Shown here in pieces: positions 52,065 to 60,602 of a stretch of DNA of 64,000 nucleotides. The stretch is from Flaccisagitta enflata (Eukaryota > Chaetognatha > Sagittoidea > Aphragmophora): positions 47,864,001 to 47,928,000 of the forward strand of contig OZ231128.1 in assembly GCA_965153355.1 (NCBI GenBank), in the 5' to 3' direction. Position 1 is the first letter of the stretch; every line of letters begins with the position of its first letter. The notes beneath the pieces are model-generated. The model was not told where the DNA came from and searched no databases. It worked only from the letters and a program-made list of their open reading frames with translations. A program made the position numbers and the translations under genes.

Positions 52065-54222
52065 TTGTTGTTGTTGTTGTTTTATTTCAGTATTTGGTGT
52101 TATCTTTTTAAGTCAATGAAAATATGATCGATCTTTTATTCGTTAGGAGAATGACAGAGCATACAACAAAACATTCAGTGATTTAAGGTAATTCTTCGTT
52201 GATGTGTTTCCAGAAAGAGAGGATGGAGTGGTTGCGTAGATAGCGGAAGTTGTTGAAGAAGTTCCGCCTTCTTGTAGCGAAGATCGTGTAGAGATCCTGA
52301 TATCCGAGTTGTTGACGAAGAGAACGGATGCTCTCCCAGCGGTGGTAGGAGAAAATGCGTCGAATTGAGTCATTTAGTGCAATATTGCATTCATTCATAT
52401 CCGAGTATGAAAACTGCTTTATTTCAGCAGCATAGGTAAAGATAGGGACCGAGAAAAAATAAGGCGTTTTCACAGAGCTCATTCATCTTTTCAAGAGCCG
52501 ATAGTTCCGAGTTTGCTGATCTACGAAAAGCAGCAATATCTGACTTACTTGAGAGAGAAATTTCTTTACCACTTTTGACAAGACAGCCAAGATAACGCCA
52601 TTCATTGACGCATTGTATCGTATCGTGATAGAGTGGAAGATTAACAGGGTGAAGTGAATTATGCCCATTGTCTTTTTTGCAGTAAAAGAAAGACTATGTT
52701 CATCACAATGTTTTTCCCCTTTTTAAAGCAAATTGATTAAATCATCCACAAATAATATAGATAAATTGGGGCTAAGAATACCTCTTTGTTTTACGCCGGA
52801 AGTTATCGAAAATGGTGCACTAGTTGTTAAATTGGACAACCAGTACCCAGGAAGTTGATAAAGCATAATGGAACTCCTCGTTCAACTAGTTTTGAAAAAA
52901 AGAGCTTTATGCGGAACCTTATCAGAGGCTTTACTACAATCAAGGAATGTAACAAAAACAGTTGATCCATGCTTTGTAAAATAGCCAACAGTTTCATATA
53001 AAACAGATGTGACTGCAAGAGTGTTTTGGCTTGAAGCCTAATTGAAGGTCATTTGTTGAGAGTAAATGGGCAATCTAGATGTTAATTGCGTATTCAAAAA
53101 GTTGAGCAAAAAGACTACTAAAAGTAAATATGTCAAATGATGATTCTAGGTTTCCAAATATTGCTACTGCGGTTGGGAGTGGGGAGGCTGATGCCCTCGC
53201 AGTAATCGGCGTTTTGATGGAATCAGAAACCTCGGCAAAACAATGGAAGAAAACAGTAAGAAACAAAAACAAAAGACTCTTCAATCATTTATCACTACTG
53301 CCTCTGTTTGACTGTGACCATGCAATTGGCATAACTGAAGTGAGAAAGTGAAATGACGTTTTCCTCCATTCCCCTTCCCCCCCCCCTTCTCTTTTTACTC
53401 CTTCTATTTCTTGCCTTACTCAAAGTCGTCTCCAAAGACACCGAAGCAACAAGCCCGTCAGAAATTGCGCATTACTTACATGACCAAGTTGATGAACGCG
53501 CTGCCTTCCATCGTCAACTTCGGTGATGAAACTAAGCTGGATTTGACTAACTGTCCGATCGACGTTCTCCCGCCAGACCAGTCCGACTCTTTCTACTCGT
53601 AAGACAGAGTCTATGTATATCCATCTGGTATCCAATGAGAATTGAAAACGAGTTCCAAACGGCAAGACCACAAATCCATCTATTTGCATATTTGGTCGAC
53701 TTAAATGACTTTAGACTAATGTCGTCTTGAAAATTGTCTTTTTTGCCTTTAGTTACTCGGGTAGTTTGACGACTCCCGATTACCAGCAAATTGTGGCGTG
53801 GACCGTGATGAAAGATCGAATTTTGCTGCCGGACAATTTGCTCGTCAAGTTGGCCTCGACTGTCAAGGACAAGAAAGGACAAGTTGTCAAGGACAATTGG
53901 AGACTGACACAGAACATCGTCGGGAGGAAAGTTTGGCTGAGCCAAGTTAAATCGAAATCAAAAGACGACAAAAAGAGTAAGAAAACAAAACATGGTTCGG
54001 TTCCATTTGTGATTCAATTCAGAGAGAGACGAAGGTTATGAACTGATGCTATTCAACTGAGTATTGTAAGTTGTCAAGTAACGTTCTTTCAAATATGTCT
54101 GCTGTATATACTCCCTGATACAAGGCTACCCATATTGCGTGTGGTTGGGCAGGGGCAGTAATGTAAAAGCTAAATCAAGCATTGGAGCTTTAGCATTGAT
54201 GTAATAACTGCCTGTAAACGCC

Positions 54223-54296
<74 letters not shown>

Positions 54297-54519
54297 AAAC
54301 AACGATGCAACATCGCAACTTATTATGAAACCCCGTTTTCGAGCTTTTGAAACTCAGGTGTTGGAAATTCACTCTTGTTTTTTCCCTCGCTTGCCTCTAG
54401 AAAAGAAGAGTGCGAAGGAGTGTGAGACGTGCACCAATTCCAAGGAGCCACGCTGCGTGACATTTGACAAGTCAAGTACGAAGTGGCAGATGTTCTCATT
54501 TCAGCCGTTAGCCTACTGA
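50005..54519 (+). CDS. alpha-carbonic anhydrase gene, secreted type (multi-exon span)
   Basis: Alpha-class carbonic anhydrase, a zinc enzyme interconverting CO2 and bicarbonate. Exons: 50005-50056 (signal peptide, probable), 50387-50505, 51411-51636, 53150-53255, 53426-53598, 53753-53976, 54401-54519 (stop TGA 54517-54519). From QSPIDI onward the joined reading frame is 321 residues and every GT-AG junction keeps phase. Family hallmarks in order: QSPIDI; FHFHWGS (two zinc-ligand His); SEHT (the Glu that orients Thr199); ELHLVH (third His); SLTTP (Thr199/200); and a Trp 10 residues after the second Thr of SLTTP. Oddities: the usual HW segment before QSPIDI is not found, the His64 proton-shuttle position appears to be Lys, and there is a basic insert ([10 protein letters not shown]) and a Lys-rich tail with three Cys. 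The protein may continue into the downstream thyroglobulin modules. Family assignment is secure; the 5' end and 3' end are not. Confidence 0.9.
50064..50252 (+). mobile_element. GTCGCG-like element, GTTGCGGAC subfamily, in carbonic anhydrase intron 1
   Basis: Starts TTTTTAGTTGCGGACAAGCA, then CTCTATAAGAGGCTTTGTCC and a (GTCC)n run, and ends CCCACCCGTCCGCAACGATA through GTGACCCCGCGTCACTTGTT. The same ends occur at 18540-18712 and partially at 31500-31590, 6921-6990 (minus) and 59425-59560. It occupies most of the intron after the signal-peptide exon. Confidence 0.7.
50304..50386 (+). other. Possible second exon of the carbonic anhydrase, frame unresolved
   Basis: An acceptor (AACTCTTACAG, ending 50303) follows the signal-peptide exon. 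Read in the phase left by that exon, it gives [20 protein letters not shown] and continues CKGFTQQ. This frame is one base out of register with the QSPIDI frame starting at 50388 and meets a stop soon after. Either there is a one-base assembly error near 50380, or the true exon starts at the internal acceptor CCCAACAG (50386) and the upstream exon lies elsewhere. No HW-containing segment typical of the family is visible here. Confidence 0.3.
50387..50505 (+). CDS. Alpha-carbonic anhydrase exon (QSPIDI segment)
   Basis: The first base completes a codon; then 39 codons starting [20 protein letters not shown] and running to the TNNI segment, and one base of a Gly codon (donor G|GTAATG at 50506). 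QSPIDI is the family signature near the N-terminus. Acceptor used: GTTTTACCCAACAG ending 50386. The Gly codon is completed by the next exon (GT at 51411-51412). Confidence 0.8.
50506..51410. repeat. Intron filled with (CAAT)n and (CATT)n
   Basis: Contains a short A-run (50587-50602), a (GGTC)n patch (50737-50758), (CAAT)n at about 50920-51140 and (CATT)n at about 51160-51290. Nothing coding is seen between the two carbonic anhydrase exons. Confidence 0.8.
51411..51636 (+). CDS. Alpha-carbonic anhydrase exon with all three zinc-ligand histidines
   Basis: Acceptor TTTTCCTTTCTTATCAG ends at 51410; donor is A|GTGGGT at 51637. It encodes 74 full codons, including [12 protein letters not shown] (zinc His 94 and 96 in human CA II numbering), SEHTID (Glu106) and [10 protein letters not shown] (His119). 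The segment KNDGKGFSV aligns with NNGHAFNV of CA II, putting Lys at position 64. The final AA is completed to Lys by G at 53150, which fixes the donor choice. The GTT microsatellite starts four bases into the intron. Confidence 0.93.
51641..52085 (-). repeat. (GTT)n microsatellite, probable expanded LINE (AAC)n tail
   Basis: About 445 bp of GTT with a few GTC, GTG and GTTTTG variants. On the minus strand it directly follows the LINE 3' end, as in families that terminate in short tandem repeats. It begins four bases inside the donor at 51637. Confidence 0.8.
52150..53130 (-). mobile_element. 5'-truncated antisense LINE, degenerate reverse transcriptase
   Basis: Minus-strand reading frames, interrupted by stops and frameshifts, give reverse-transcriptase motifs in order. 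From high to low coordinates these are [51 protein letters not shown]...LFVDDLI (the catalytic F/YVDD box), [11 protein letters not shown], and the C-terminal [17 protein letters not shown]. The layout resembles CR1/Jockey-clade invertebrate non-LTR elements. It is inactive. The 3' end (low coordinates) runs through a short 3' UTR into (AAC)n, the GTT tract on the plus strand. It fills the intron between the carbonic anhydrase exons ending 51636 and starting 53150. Confidence 0.85.
53150..53255 (+). CDS. Alpha-carbonic anhydrase exon (central beta-strand, LAVIGVLME)
   Basis: Acceptor GATGATTCTAG ends 53149, donor A|GTAAGA at 53256. The first base completes Lys, then 35 codons: [20 protein letters not shown] and on to [10 protein letters not shown]. 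This corresponds to the family's D-G-L-A-V-L-G strand. It ends in phase 0. The antisense LINE in the preceding intron reaches to within about 25-40 bases of this acceptor. Confidence 0.92.
53426..53598 (+). CDS. Alpha-carbonic anhydrase exon with basic insert
   Basis: A strong pyrimidine-rich acceptor (53376-53425) and donor C|GTAAGA at 53599. It starts in phase 0 with [15 protein letters not shown], a basic stretch longer than the equivalent loop in vertebrate cytosolic forms, then the [17 protein letters not shown] segment and [17 protein letters not shown]. The terminal TC is completed to Ser by T at 53753. Confidence 0.9.
53753..53976 (+). CDS. Alpha-carbonic anhydrase exon with SLTTP catalytic loop
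   Basis: Acceptor CTTTTTTGCCTTTAG ends 53752, donor A|GTAAGA at 53977. It encodes [18 protein letters not shown], which carries Thr199/Thr200 and the conserved Trp. The DNWRLTQNI segment follows, then a basic tail [12 protein letters not shown]. It ends in phase 1 (A), completed to Lys by AA at 54401. Confidence 0.93.
54226..54296. repeat. (GA)n microsatellite in a carbonic anhydrase intron
   Basis: About 70 bp of GA in the intron 53977-54400, downstream of a 3'-end fragment of a GTCGCG element (minus, about 54120-54160). Confidence 0.9.
54401..54519 (+). CDS. Carbonic anhydrase C-terminal exon, Lys/Cys-rich tail
   Basis: Acceptor CCCTCGCTTGCCTCTAG ends 54400. It continues in phase as [20 protein letters not shown] then [18 protein letters not shown] and stop TGA 54517. 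The tail has three Cys (CETC plus RC) and is outside the catalytic fold. No AATAAA is visible soon after the stop. An internal phase-1 donor (A|GTACGA at 54476) would instead splice in frame to the exon at 55426. Both ends are plausible, perhaps as alternative products. Confidence 0.75.
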
Positions 54520-54612
54520 GTGTGTGTGTGTGTGGTTGTTTTTCAGTATTGATAATCTTTTTGTCTTGTATCGTTCCTCCTGCCTTCTATGCTTCCTTCG
54601 TCTCTTCCCTCC

Positions 54613-55200
54613 TTTTTGGGCAGCGGCCCCGAAGGGGCCGATGACCTATGCTTTCACACAGGAGAAATTTCTCCTCCTTCTCCTTCTCCTTCTCCGTACC
54701 CCCCCCTTGAGACCCAAATCCTAGCCTCCAGGCTCAAATCCCAGCCTTGAGGCTCAGATCCCAGCTTTGAGGCTCAAATCCCAGCCTCGAGCCTCAAATT
54801 CAAGCCTTGAGGCTCAAATTCCAGCCTTGAGGTTCAAATTCCAGCCTTGAGGCTCAAATCCCAGCCTCGAAGCTCAAGTACCAGCCTTGAAGCTCAAATC
54901 CGAGCCCAGAAGCTAAAATCCCAGCCTCAAAGCTCATATTCCAGCATCGAAGCCCATATCCCAACCATGAAGTTCAGATCCCCGCCTAATCGCTCAAATC
55001 CCAGTCTCCAGGCTCATATCCCACCCTCCAGGCTCAAATCCCACCCTCCATGCCCTAATCCCAGCCTTGAGGCTCAAATAAAATCAGCATAGGTCATCGG
55101 CCCCTTCGGGGCCGCTGCCCCACTAACCACCTCACACCCACATACCCTTACATAGGGGCAACGGGTACCGCTGACCATCTAACGCTTTTGCGACTATTTT
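54613..55200 (-). mobile_element. AGCGGCCCC fold-back element, type I, between CA and Tg-1 exons
   Basis: Left arm GGGCAGCGGCCCCGAAGGGG followed by CCGATGACCTATGC. Inner minisatellite of about 18-20 bp (AGGCTCAAATCCCAGCCTTG) from 54710 to 55080. Right arm GCATAGGTCATCGGCCCCTT then the end hairpin and ACCATCTAACGCTTTTGCGA. It is the reverse orientation of the copy at 20497-21162. Confidence 0.85.
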
Positions 55201-55332
55201 CCCTTCAACATTCTTTAAAAATTTTTTACACCCTCTCCCTTCACTTATTTCCAATCTCTCAGATCTTTTTCTCCAGCTAGCAACCAGTTCTTTGAAAAGA
55301 GATGAAAAGAAATATTTTTCCTTTTTATCCTT

Positions 55333-55400
55333 TCAAATGTGTACGGTTGCAAAAGGCCTCTCTGTATGGCCATCACTGAAGATCTGTGGTGTAACACTTA
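55333..55400 (+). pseudogene. Partial duplicate of the first Tg-1 exon, acceptor destroyed
   Basis: Reads CCTTTCAAATGTGTACGGTT and onward, matching the intron/exon boundary at 55417-55490 (CCTTTCAG, then ATACGGTTG). It can be read VYGCKRPLCMAITEDLWCNT, parallel to IYGCKKALYRAIAESLWRET in the real exon. The acceptor AG has become AA and the homology stops before the signature cysteines, so it is a dead duplicate about 90 bp upstream. Confidence 0.7.
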
Positions 55401-55425
55401 CTTTCATTTTCTTTCATCCTTTCAG

Positions 55426-55647
55426 CCATATACGGTTGTAAAAAGGCTCTTTACAGGGCCATCGCGGAAAGTCTGTGGCGTGAAACTTGCATTCCGTCCT
55501 GCGAGGCTGATGGCAGTTTCAGTGCGATGCAATGCTACCAAAATGAATGTTGGTGCGCATCGAAAGATGGAAAGGAAGTTCCCAACACAAGAATACCAAG
55601 TATCAAGAAGAAGCAACTCAATTGTAATCAGCATCGGATGGTTAAAG
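55426..55647 (+). CDS. Thyroglobulin type-1 domain exon, first copy
   Basis: Acceptor TTCTTTCATCCTTTCAG ends 55425; donor AAAG|GTAAAA at 55648. It opens with CC finishing a codon, then IYGCKKALYRAIAESLWRET. The Tg-1 signature follows: C-EAD-G-S-F-SAM-Q-C, five residues, W-C-A-SKD-G. Six Cys in total lie from YGC to LNC, the family number. It ends in phase 1. Confidence 0.9.
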
Positions 55648-56752
55648 GTAAAAAAAAGTAAAACCCTTTGAGAAATCGTACCTAAAATCGCAAAATCGCT
55701 AAACCTTTCTGCTGCACTCGATGCTTTCAAAACCATGTTATCATATCCGAACTGAGAAGAACTTCAGCGCAGCAGAAAACAAGACTCTCTGAGACAACGC
55801 TATCTCCTCTATTTCCGCTCTCATTTTCTGTTATCTCTATCATCCGACTCGCCCAAATTCTCCTAATCTCATCCCCATCTGTGAGATGTATTGATCATTT
55901 TCACGATCGTCACAAATTCAATGCATGTGTGAAATTACACAGACTTACCAGACCAAGGGATGTCAGCATAACCCGCCTAAGCTTTGAGCTCCCATCCTCT
56001 TTCACCTTCTCCGTTTTTCTTTACATCCCTCCTACCCCAACCTCCGCCCATCCCCCCCAACCTCCGCCCATCCACCTTCCCTGCCAAAAAAAAAAGGCTT
56101 TCGCACGAAAAGTTGTGAGGAATCTCGTAAAGCAGCGTTAGCAGATGCTGATAGTCTGGTAGTGGCCGACTGCAACAAAGATGGGAGTTTCGCCAGTAAA
56201 CAGTGTTTAAAACCCGTGACGAGAGCATTGGGCCAAACACGGTGTTGGTGCGCGTTCTCAGATGGTCAACCGGTGCCGGGAACGTTTAAACAAGGAAATG
56301 TGCCCGATTCACATTGCGACAAGCTAGCAGGTGGGTTTTACTGTTGTTTATAAGCAGAAATTCAGCTGTGTCACCGCATTTATGAATGTTTTTGTCCATG
56401 AAGTCGGTTGACGTTGATGATCATGGCATAGGTCAGTGTGACATTGTGTCATTTGGTAATGTCTGTGTTTGGGAAATTCATGATGTCACATTTGTATTAA
56501 TTGTTATACTCATCAAAGAGTTTCAAACAAAATCATTTTCTCCTTTATTCCTTCCAATTTCTCCCCATGGTCATAAACTCAGACACGCGGACATTGTGTC
56601 CTGGAATAGGGATTTACGGTCATCCATCTGTTTGTGATTACTACACTTTATGTGGATCTCGCACTTACAAATTCTGCGTTTGCCCTGAAGGCTATCGATT
56701 CGACGTGGGGAAGACAATGTGCGTCTTGAGAACGGCTAACAACAAATGTTGA
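55426..56752 (+). CDS. Two thyroglobulin type-1 domains plus chitin-binding-like domain (multi-exon span)
   Basis: Three exons (55426-55647, 56097-56330, 56583-56752), all entered in phase 1 and the first two also leaving in phase 1. Each carries one Cys-rich extracellular module: Tg-1, Tg-1, peritrophin-A-like. Tg-1 modules are known as protease-inhibitor or matrix-binding folds; peritrophin-A (CBM14) modules bind chitin. Stop TGA is at 56750-56752 and AATAAA at 56838-56843. The start exon is missing: nothing resembling a signal peptide lies between 54520 and 55425, most of which is a fold-back repeat. The modules are either the 3' part of the carbonic anhydrase gene or a gene whose first exon is upstream or unrecognised. 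Confidence 0.8.
56097..56330 (+). CDS. Thyroglobulin type-1 domain exon, second copy
   Basis: Acceptor at an A-run ending AAAG (56096), preceded by a C-rich tract; donor GCAG|GTGGGT at 56331. It encodes SCEESRKAALADADSLVVAD, then C-NKD-G-S-F-ASK-Q-C, a 13-residue spacer, W-C-A-FSD-G, and a final HC near the end. It is a Tg-1 domain with a longer QC-to-CWC spacer than the first copy. It enters and leaves in phase 1. Confidence 0.9.
56583..56752 (+). CDS. Final exon: peritrophin-A/CBM14-like chitin-binding domain
   Basis: Acceptor CATAAACTCAG ends 56582; stop TGA 56750-56752. It encodes TLCPGIGIYGHPSVCDYYTL followed by CGSRTYKFCVCPEGYRFD and a Cys-terminated tail. The order C-x11-C-x5-C-x7-C-x-C-P-x-G-x-x-F-D...C resembles CBM14 modules (C..GxYxHPxxCxxYxxC...CPxGxxFD). 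Chitin binding is a family-level expectation and has not been shown here. Confidence 0.8.
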
Positions 56753-56837
56753 TTCCAAGATATTTTGTTCTTCAGAACTTTGGCATCTAGAGAAAAAGGT
56801 TAATACACGGATATTTAAAGATTTGATTGTGTCCTTC

Positions 56838-56843
56838 AATAAA
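56838..56843 (+). terminator. Polyadenylation signal AATAAA
   Basis: AATAAA lies 86 bases after the TGA of the chitin-binding-like exon, a normal 3'-UTR distance. Confidence 0.6.
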
Positions 56844-57731
56844 ATGGATATCACCAGTCCAAAAAAGCAAATAGAATTTTCATCCAGTAACGCGCAATTC
56901 CAAAATTCCCATTTGAAAGAGAACTCAAGTCTTGACTGATGCCAAATTCGAGGGTCTTTTTTTGATTTTTTTATTAGGAAATTGTTCCATCAAAAATTAG
57001 ATGTGTGTGCTGTAACAAACCTTTTTTTGTGATGCTACTTCATTTTATACGTACTGACAAAATGGATGCTTAGGAACTTGAAGACTGCCTGTCCATACAC
57101 TTTTTTCCAAATATGATCTCGTTTAATGATCTTTTTACAAAGTCTGTCCGGTAAGCAAGTTTTTCCTTGGGGCAAAGAAAATTTATGAATCATCAAAATT
57201 TGAATAGAACAAAAGCAGACTTGGAAACATAAATGCTCGGGAATCTATAAGAGTCTATATGAAGTAGAATAATCAATTTTTTATTTGTGTACGGCGTTGA
57301 CCCTAATATAATGTAAAGAAGGCCGGATACACGGCAATCCAGTCAGGATGGTCGGGCAGGAGCAGTAAAGCAAAAACCGCTCGGAATTCAAAAAATGTTA
57401 CTGACGGACCAATAGACGGATGGACCAACCAACATGGCAAGTTGTAGAGTTGCGTGTCCGCAACTAAAAACATAAGGTTGACAGCTCTTTTTGTAAAGAT
57501 TTCTAACTCTATAAACAACTCAAATGGCAAAATCAGCTCTTGACCTTCAAACAACTTAACTCATGATGTTTCATAAGTTATATATACTTGTATATATGAG
57601 TTCCCCCCAATATTTCCATGTCAAGACGACAACTACTGTATCTCTAGCTGGTCTCATGGTGACAGGTTTCAAAAGCGCTGTTTAACGCCCCGGAGACAAT
57701 TGATTGCCTGATACGCGCAATTTCATCGCTT

Positions 57732-57774
<43 letters not shown>

Positions 57775-58039
57775 GGAAGATGAACGCGTTCATGAATTTT
57801 TATTTATGGCATAACTCATAAATGAAGCACATTTCATTGACCATGATCAGAGGAGCAAAACGGGAAGAGTGGCAGCGGAAACTAAGGGGGGGGGGGGGGA
57901 GGTACTGAAGGCATGGGGAAATTGGGGATAGAAACCCTCTAGAGGGGGAATTGCGTCAAACTGCGATGCGTCATTGGACAACTCGTAAATCTACTTCACT
58001 CGAAAGCAAAACGGAGTTTATCAATATTTTTTGCCGGCT

Positions 58040-58042
<3 letters not shown>
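56844..58042. other. Non-coding DNA after the gene region
   Basis: Contains the GTCGCG element at 57319-57473 and (GA)n at 57736-57770; otherwise AT-rich with no gene. Confidence 0.5.
57319..57473 (-). mobile_element. GTCGCG element, minus
   Basis: AAGGCCGGATACACGGCAAT, GGTCGGGCAGGAGCAG, ACGGACCAATAGACGGATGG, and GTTGCGTGTCCGCAACTAAA at the hairpin end. Confidence 0.75.

Positions 58043-58080
<38 letters not shown>
58043..58080. repeat. (GA)n microsatellite
   Basis: 38 bp of GA at the left edge of the (AC)n tandem duplication. Confidence 0.95.
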
Positions 58081-58840
<760 letters not shown>

Positions 58841-58845
58841 GAGGA

Positions 58846-60597
58846 CAGCCGGAGACCCTAGAAAAGCTGATTTTTCAGCTTTTTCTTTTTTTTTCAATTT
58901 TTCCTTAATTTCTCATGGGTAAATGCGCTCATCAAGTGGGCTAATTTTTTTTTCATGGTGGATCTATGGTCTGTAGCTACATTGTGTGAAAAAACTGTGG
59001 TTTAAAATTCGATTTTTATATTTTTTCTCAAAAAATGAAAAAAATCGCGTTCAAATGGCACCTTTTAAATTTTCTCATTTTTGGCTTACAGATAGATTTT
59101 GAGACAAGGAATTCATCTAGAATGTCAAATCCCTTAGCACTCATCAATAAATAGGCCAAAACGAGCTTTTTAATATTTAAAAGCTCAGAAATCAGCTTTT
59201 TGAGCCCAAAGCTTATCTCCGAGTTGCTTGAGCTCAAAAAGCTCAATTCTGAGCTTTTAAAAAGCTCAGAATTGAGCTTTTTGAGACTCCAGTCTTCCTT
59301 ATCTCCTATGGTTAAATAATTTACTTGGGGAGCTCAAACTAGCGCGTCCATGATCGTTTATGATGATTTTTAGTCGCGTGCTACGCGACTCTACACCCCG
59401 CTTTGTCAGCCCGTCCATCTGTCATACATGCAACTCTATAAGAGGCTTTGTCTGTTGGTCCATCCATCCATTGTACTATTGTAGTCAAAAAGTGGAAAAG
59501 TGAACTTTTTGAGTATTTTTGGCGCATGTTTGTGTACATGTGTGGCGTTGGGGTGTAGTTTTCGTACTGGTAGCAACCATTACTGTGATTTATTCCCCAT
59601 GATACTCGGTTGCTATGGAAACACATTTTCATGTATTCTTGCTGAAATATCAATATTTTGAGAGATTTTTTTAGGGAACATTGCTTAAAATCAAATTTGC
59701 TTCAACTTTCCCACAGTATGTTTGGTAAGAATGTCGCTCGTTTAGCGGTTGCTATGGGTTGTCACACATGGATACGCTCCCTAGCAACAGCCAAACGAGC
59801 AATATTCTTACAGAACATATTGTGGGAAAGTTATAAAATTAATTCTAAGCAATGTTTCTAAAAATCTCTCAAATATTGATACTAAGGAATACATTACCAT
59901 GGCAACCGAAGTATCATGAGAATAAATCATCTTTTATCAGTTTATATTCCAAATATCAACCCTCTACCTTCATTTGTTCTCCCATAATGCTTGCCCCCGT
60001 TATCTCAAGTCTAGACGAGATCTACTGTAGCTAATTTCAGTATACCTACCTAAGATGGGACAGTTGAAGGTTTAAATCAGAGTATTTTAGGGCTTATATT
60101 TCATTTGGGAGGTTTTTCTGTCCAGTTTTTCATTCGGGGGAGATAAGGAAGACTCGAGTCTCAATAAGCTCAATTCTGAGCTTTTTAAAAGCTCAGAATT
60201 GAGCTTTTTGAGCTCTAGCAACTTGGAGATAAGCTTTGGGCTCAAAAAGCTGATTTCTGAGCTTTTAAATATCAAAAAGCTCGTTTTGGCCTATTTATTG
60301 ATGAGTGCTAAGGGATTTGACATTCTAGATGAATTCCTCCTCTCAAAATCTATCTGTAAGCCAAAAATGAGAAAATTTAAAAGGTGCCATTTGATCATGA
60401 TTTTTTTCATTTTTTGAGAAAAAATATAAAAATCGAATTTTAAACCGCAATTTTTTCACACAATGTAGCTACAGACCATAGATTCACCATGAAAAAAAAT
60501 TAGCCCACTCGATGAGCGCATTTACCCATGAGAAATTAAGGAAAAATCGAAAAATGAGAAAAAGCTGAAAAATCAGCTTTTCTAGGGTCTCCGGCTG
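58846..60597. mobile_element. Nested fold-back element with 5-bp target duplication GAGGA
   Basis: Arms of about 460 bp: 58846-59310 begins CAGCCGGAGACCCTAGAAAA and 60130-60597 is its near-identical reverse complement. Each arm contains short AAGCTCAGAATTGAGCTTTT inner palindromes. GAGGA flanks both ends (58841-58845 and 60598-60602). The interior holds GTCGCG-element fragments and a second, older inverted pair (about 59570-59740 and 59780-59950). No transposase is seen. Confidence 0.9.
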
Positions 60598-60602
60598 GAG
60601 GA

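Noticed and set aside
52143-53100. Minus-strand frames as a host gene
   Set aside because: They spell reverse-transcriptase motifs broken by stops and frameshifts, so they are a dead LINE copy.
54613-55200. Pro/Ser/Gln-rich frame as part of the carbonic anhydrase gene
   Set aside because: It is the minisatellite core of a fold-back element that occurs elsewhere in the window in both orientations.
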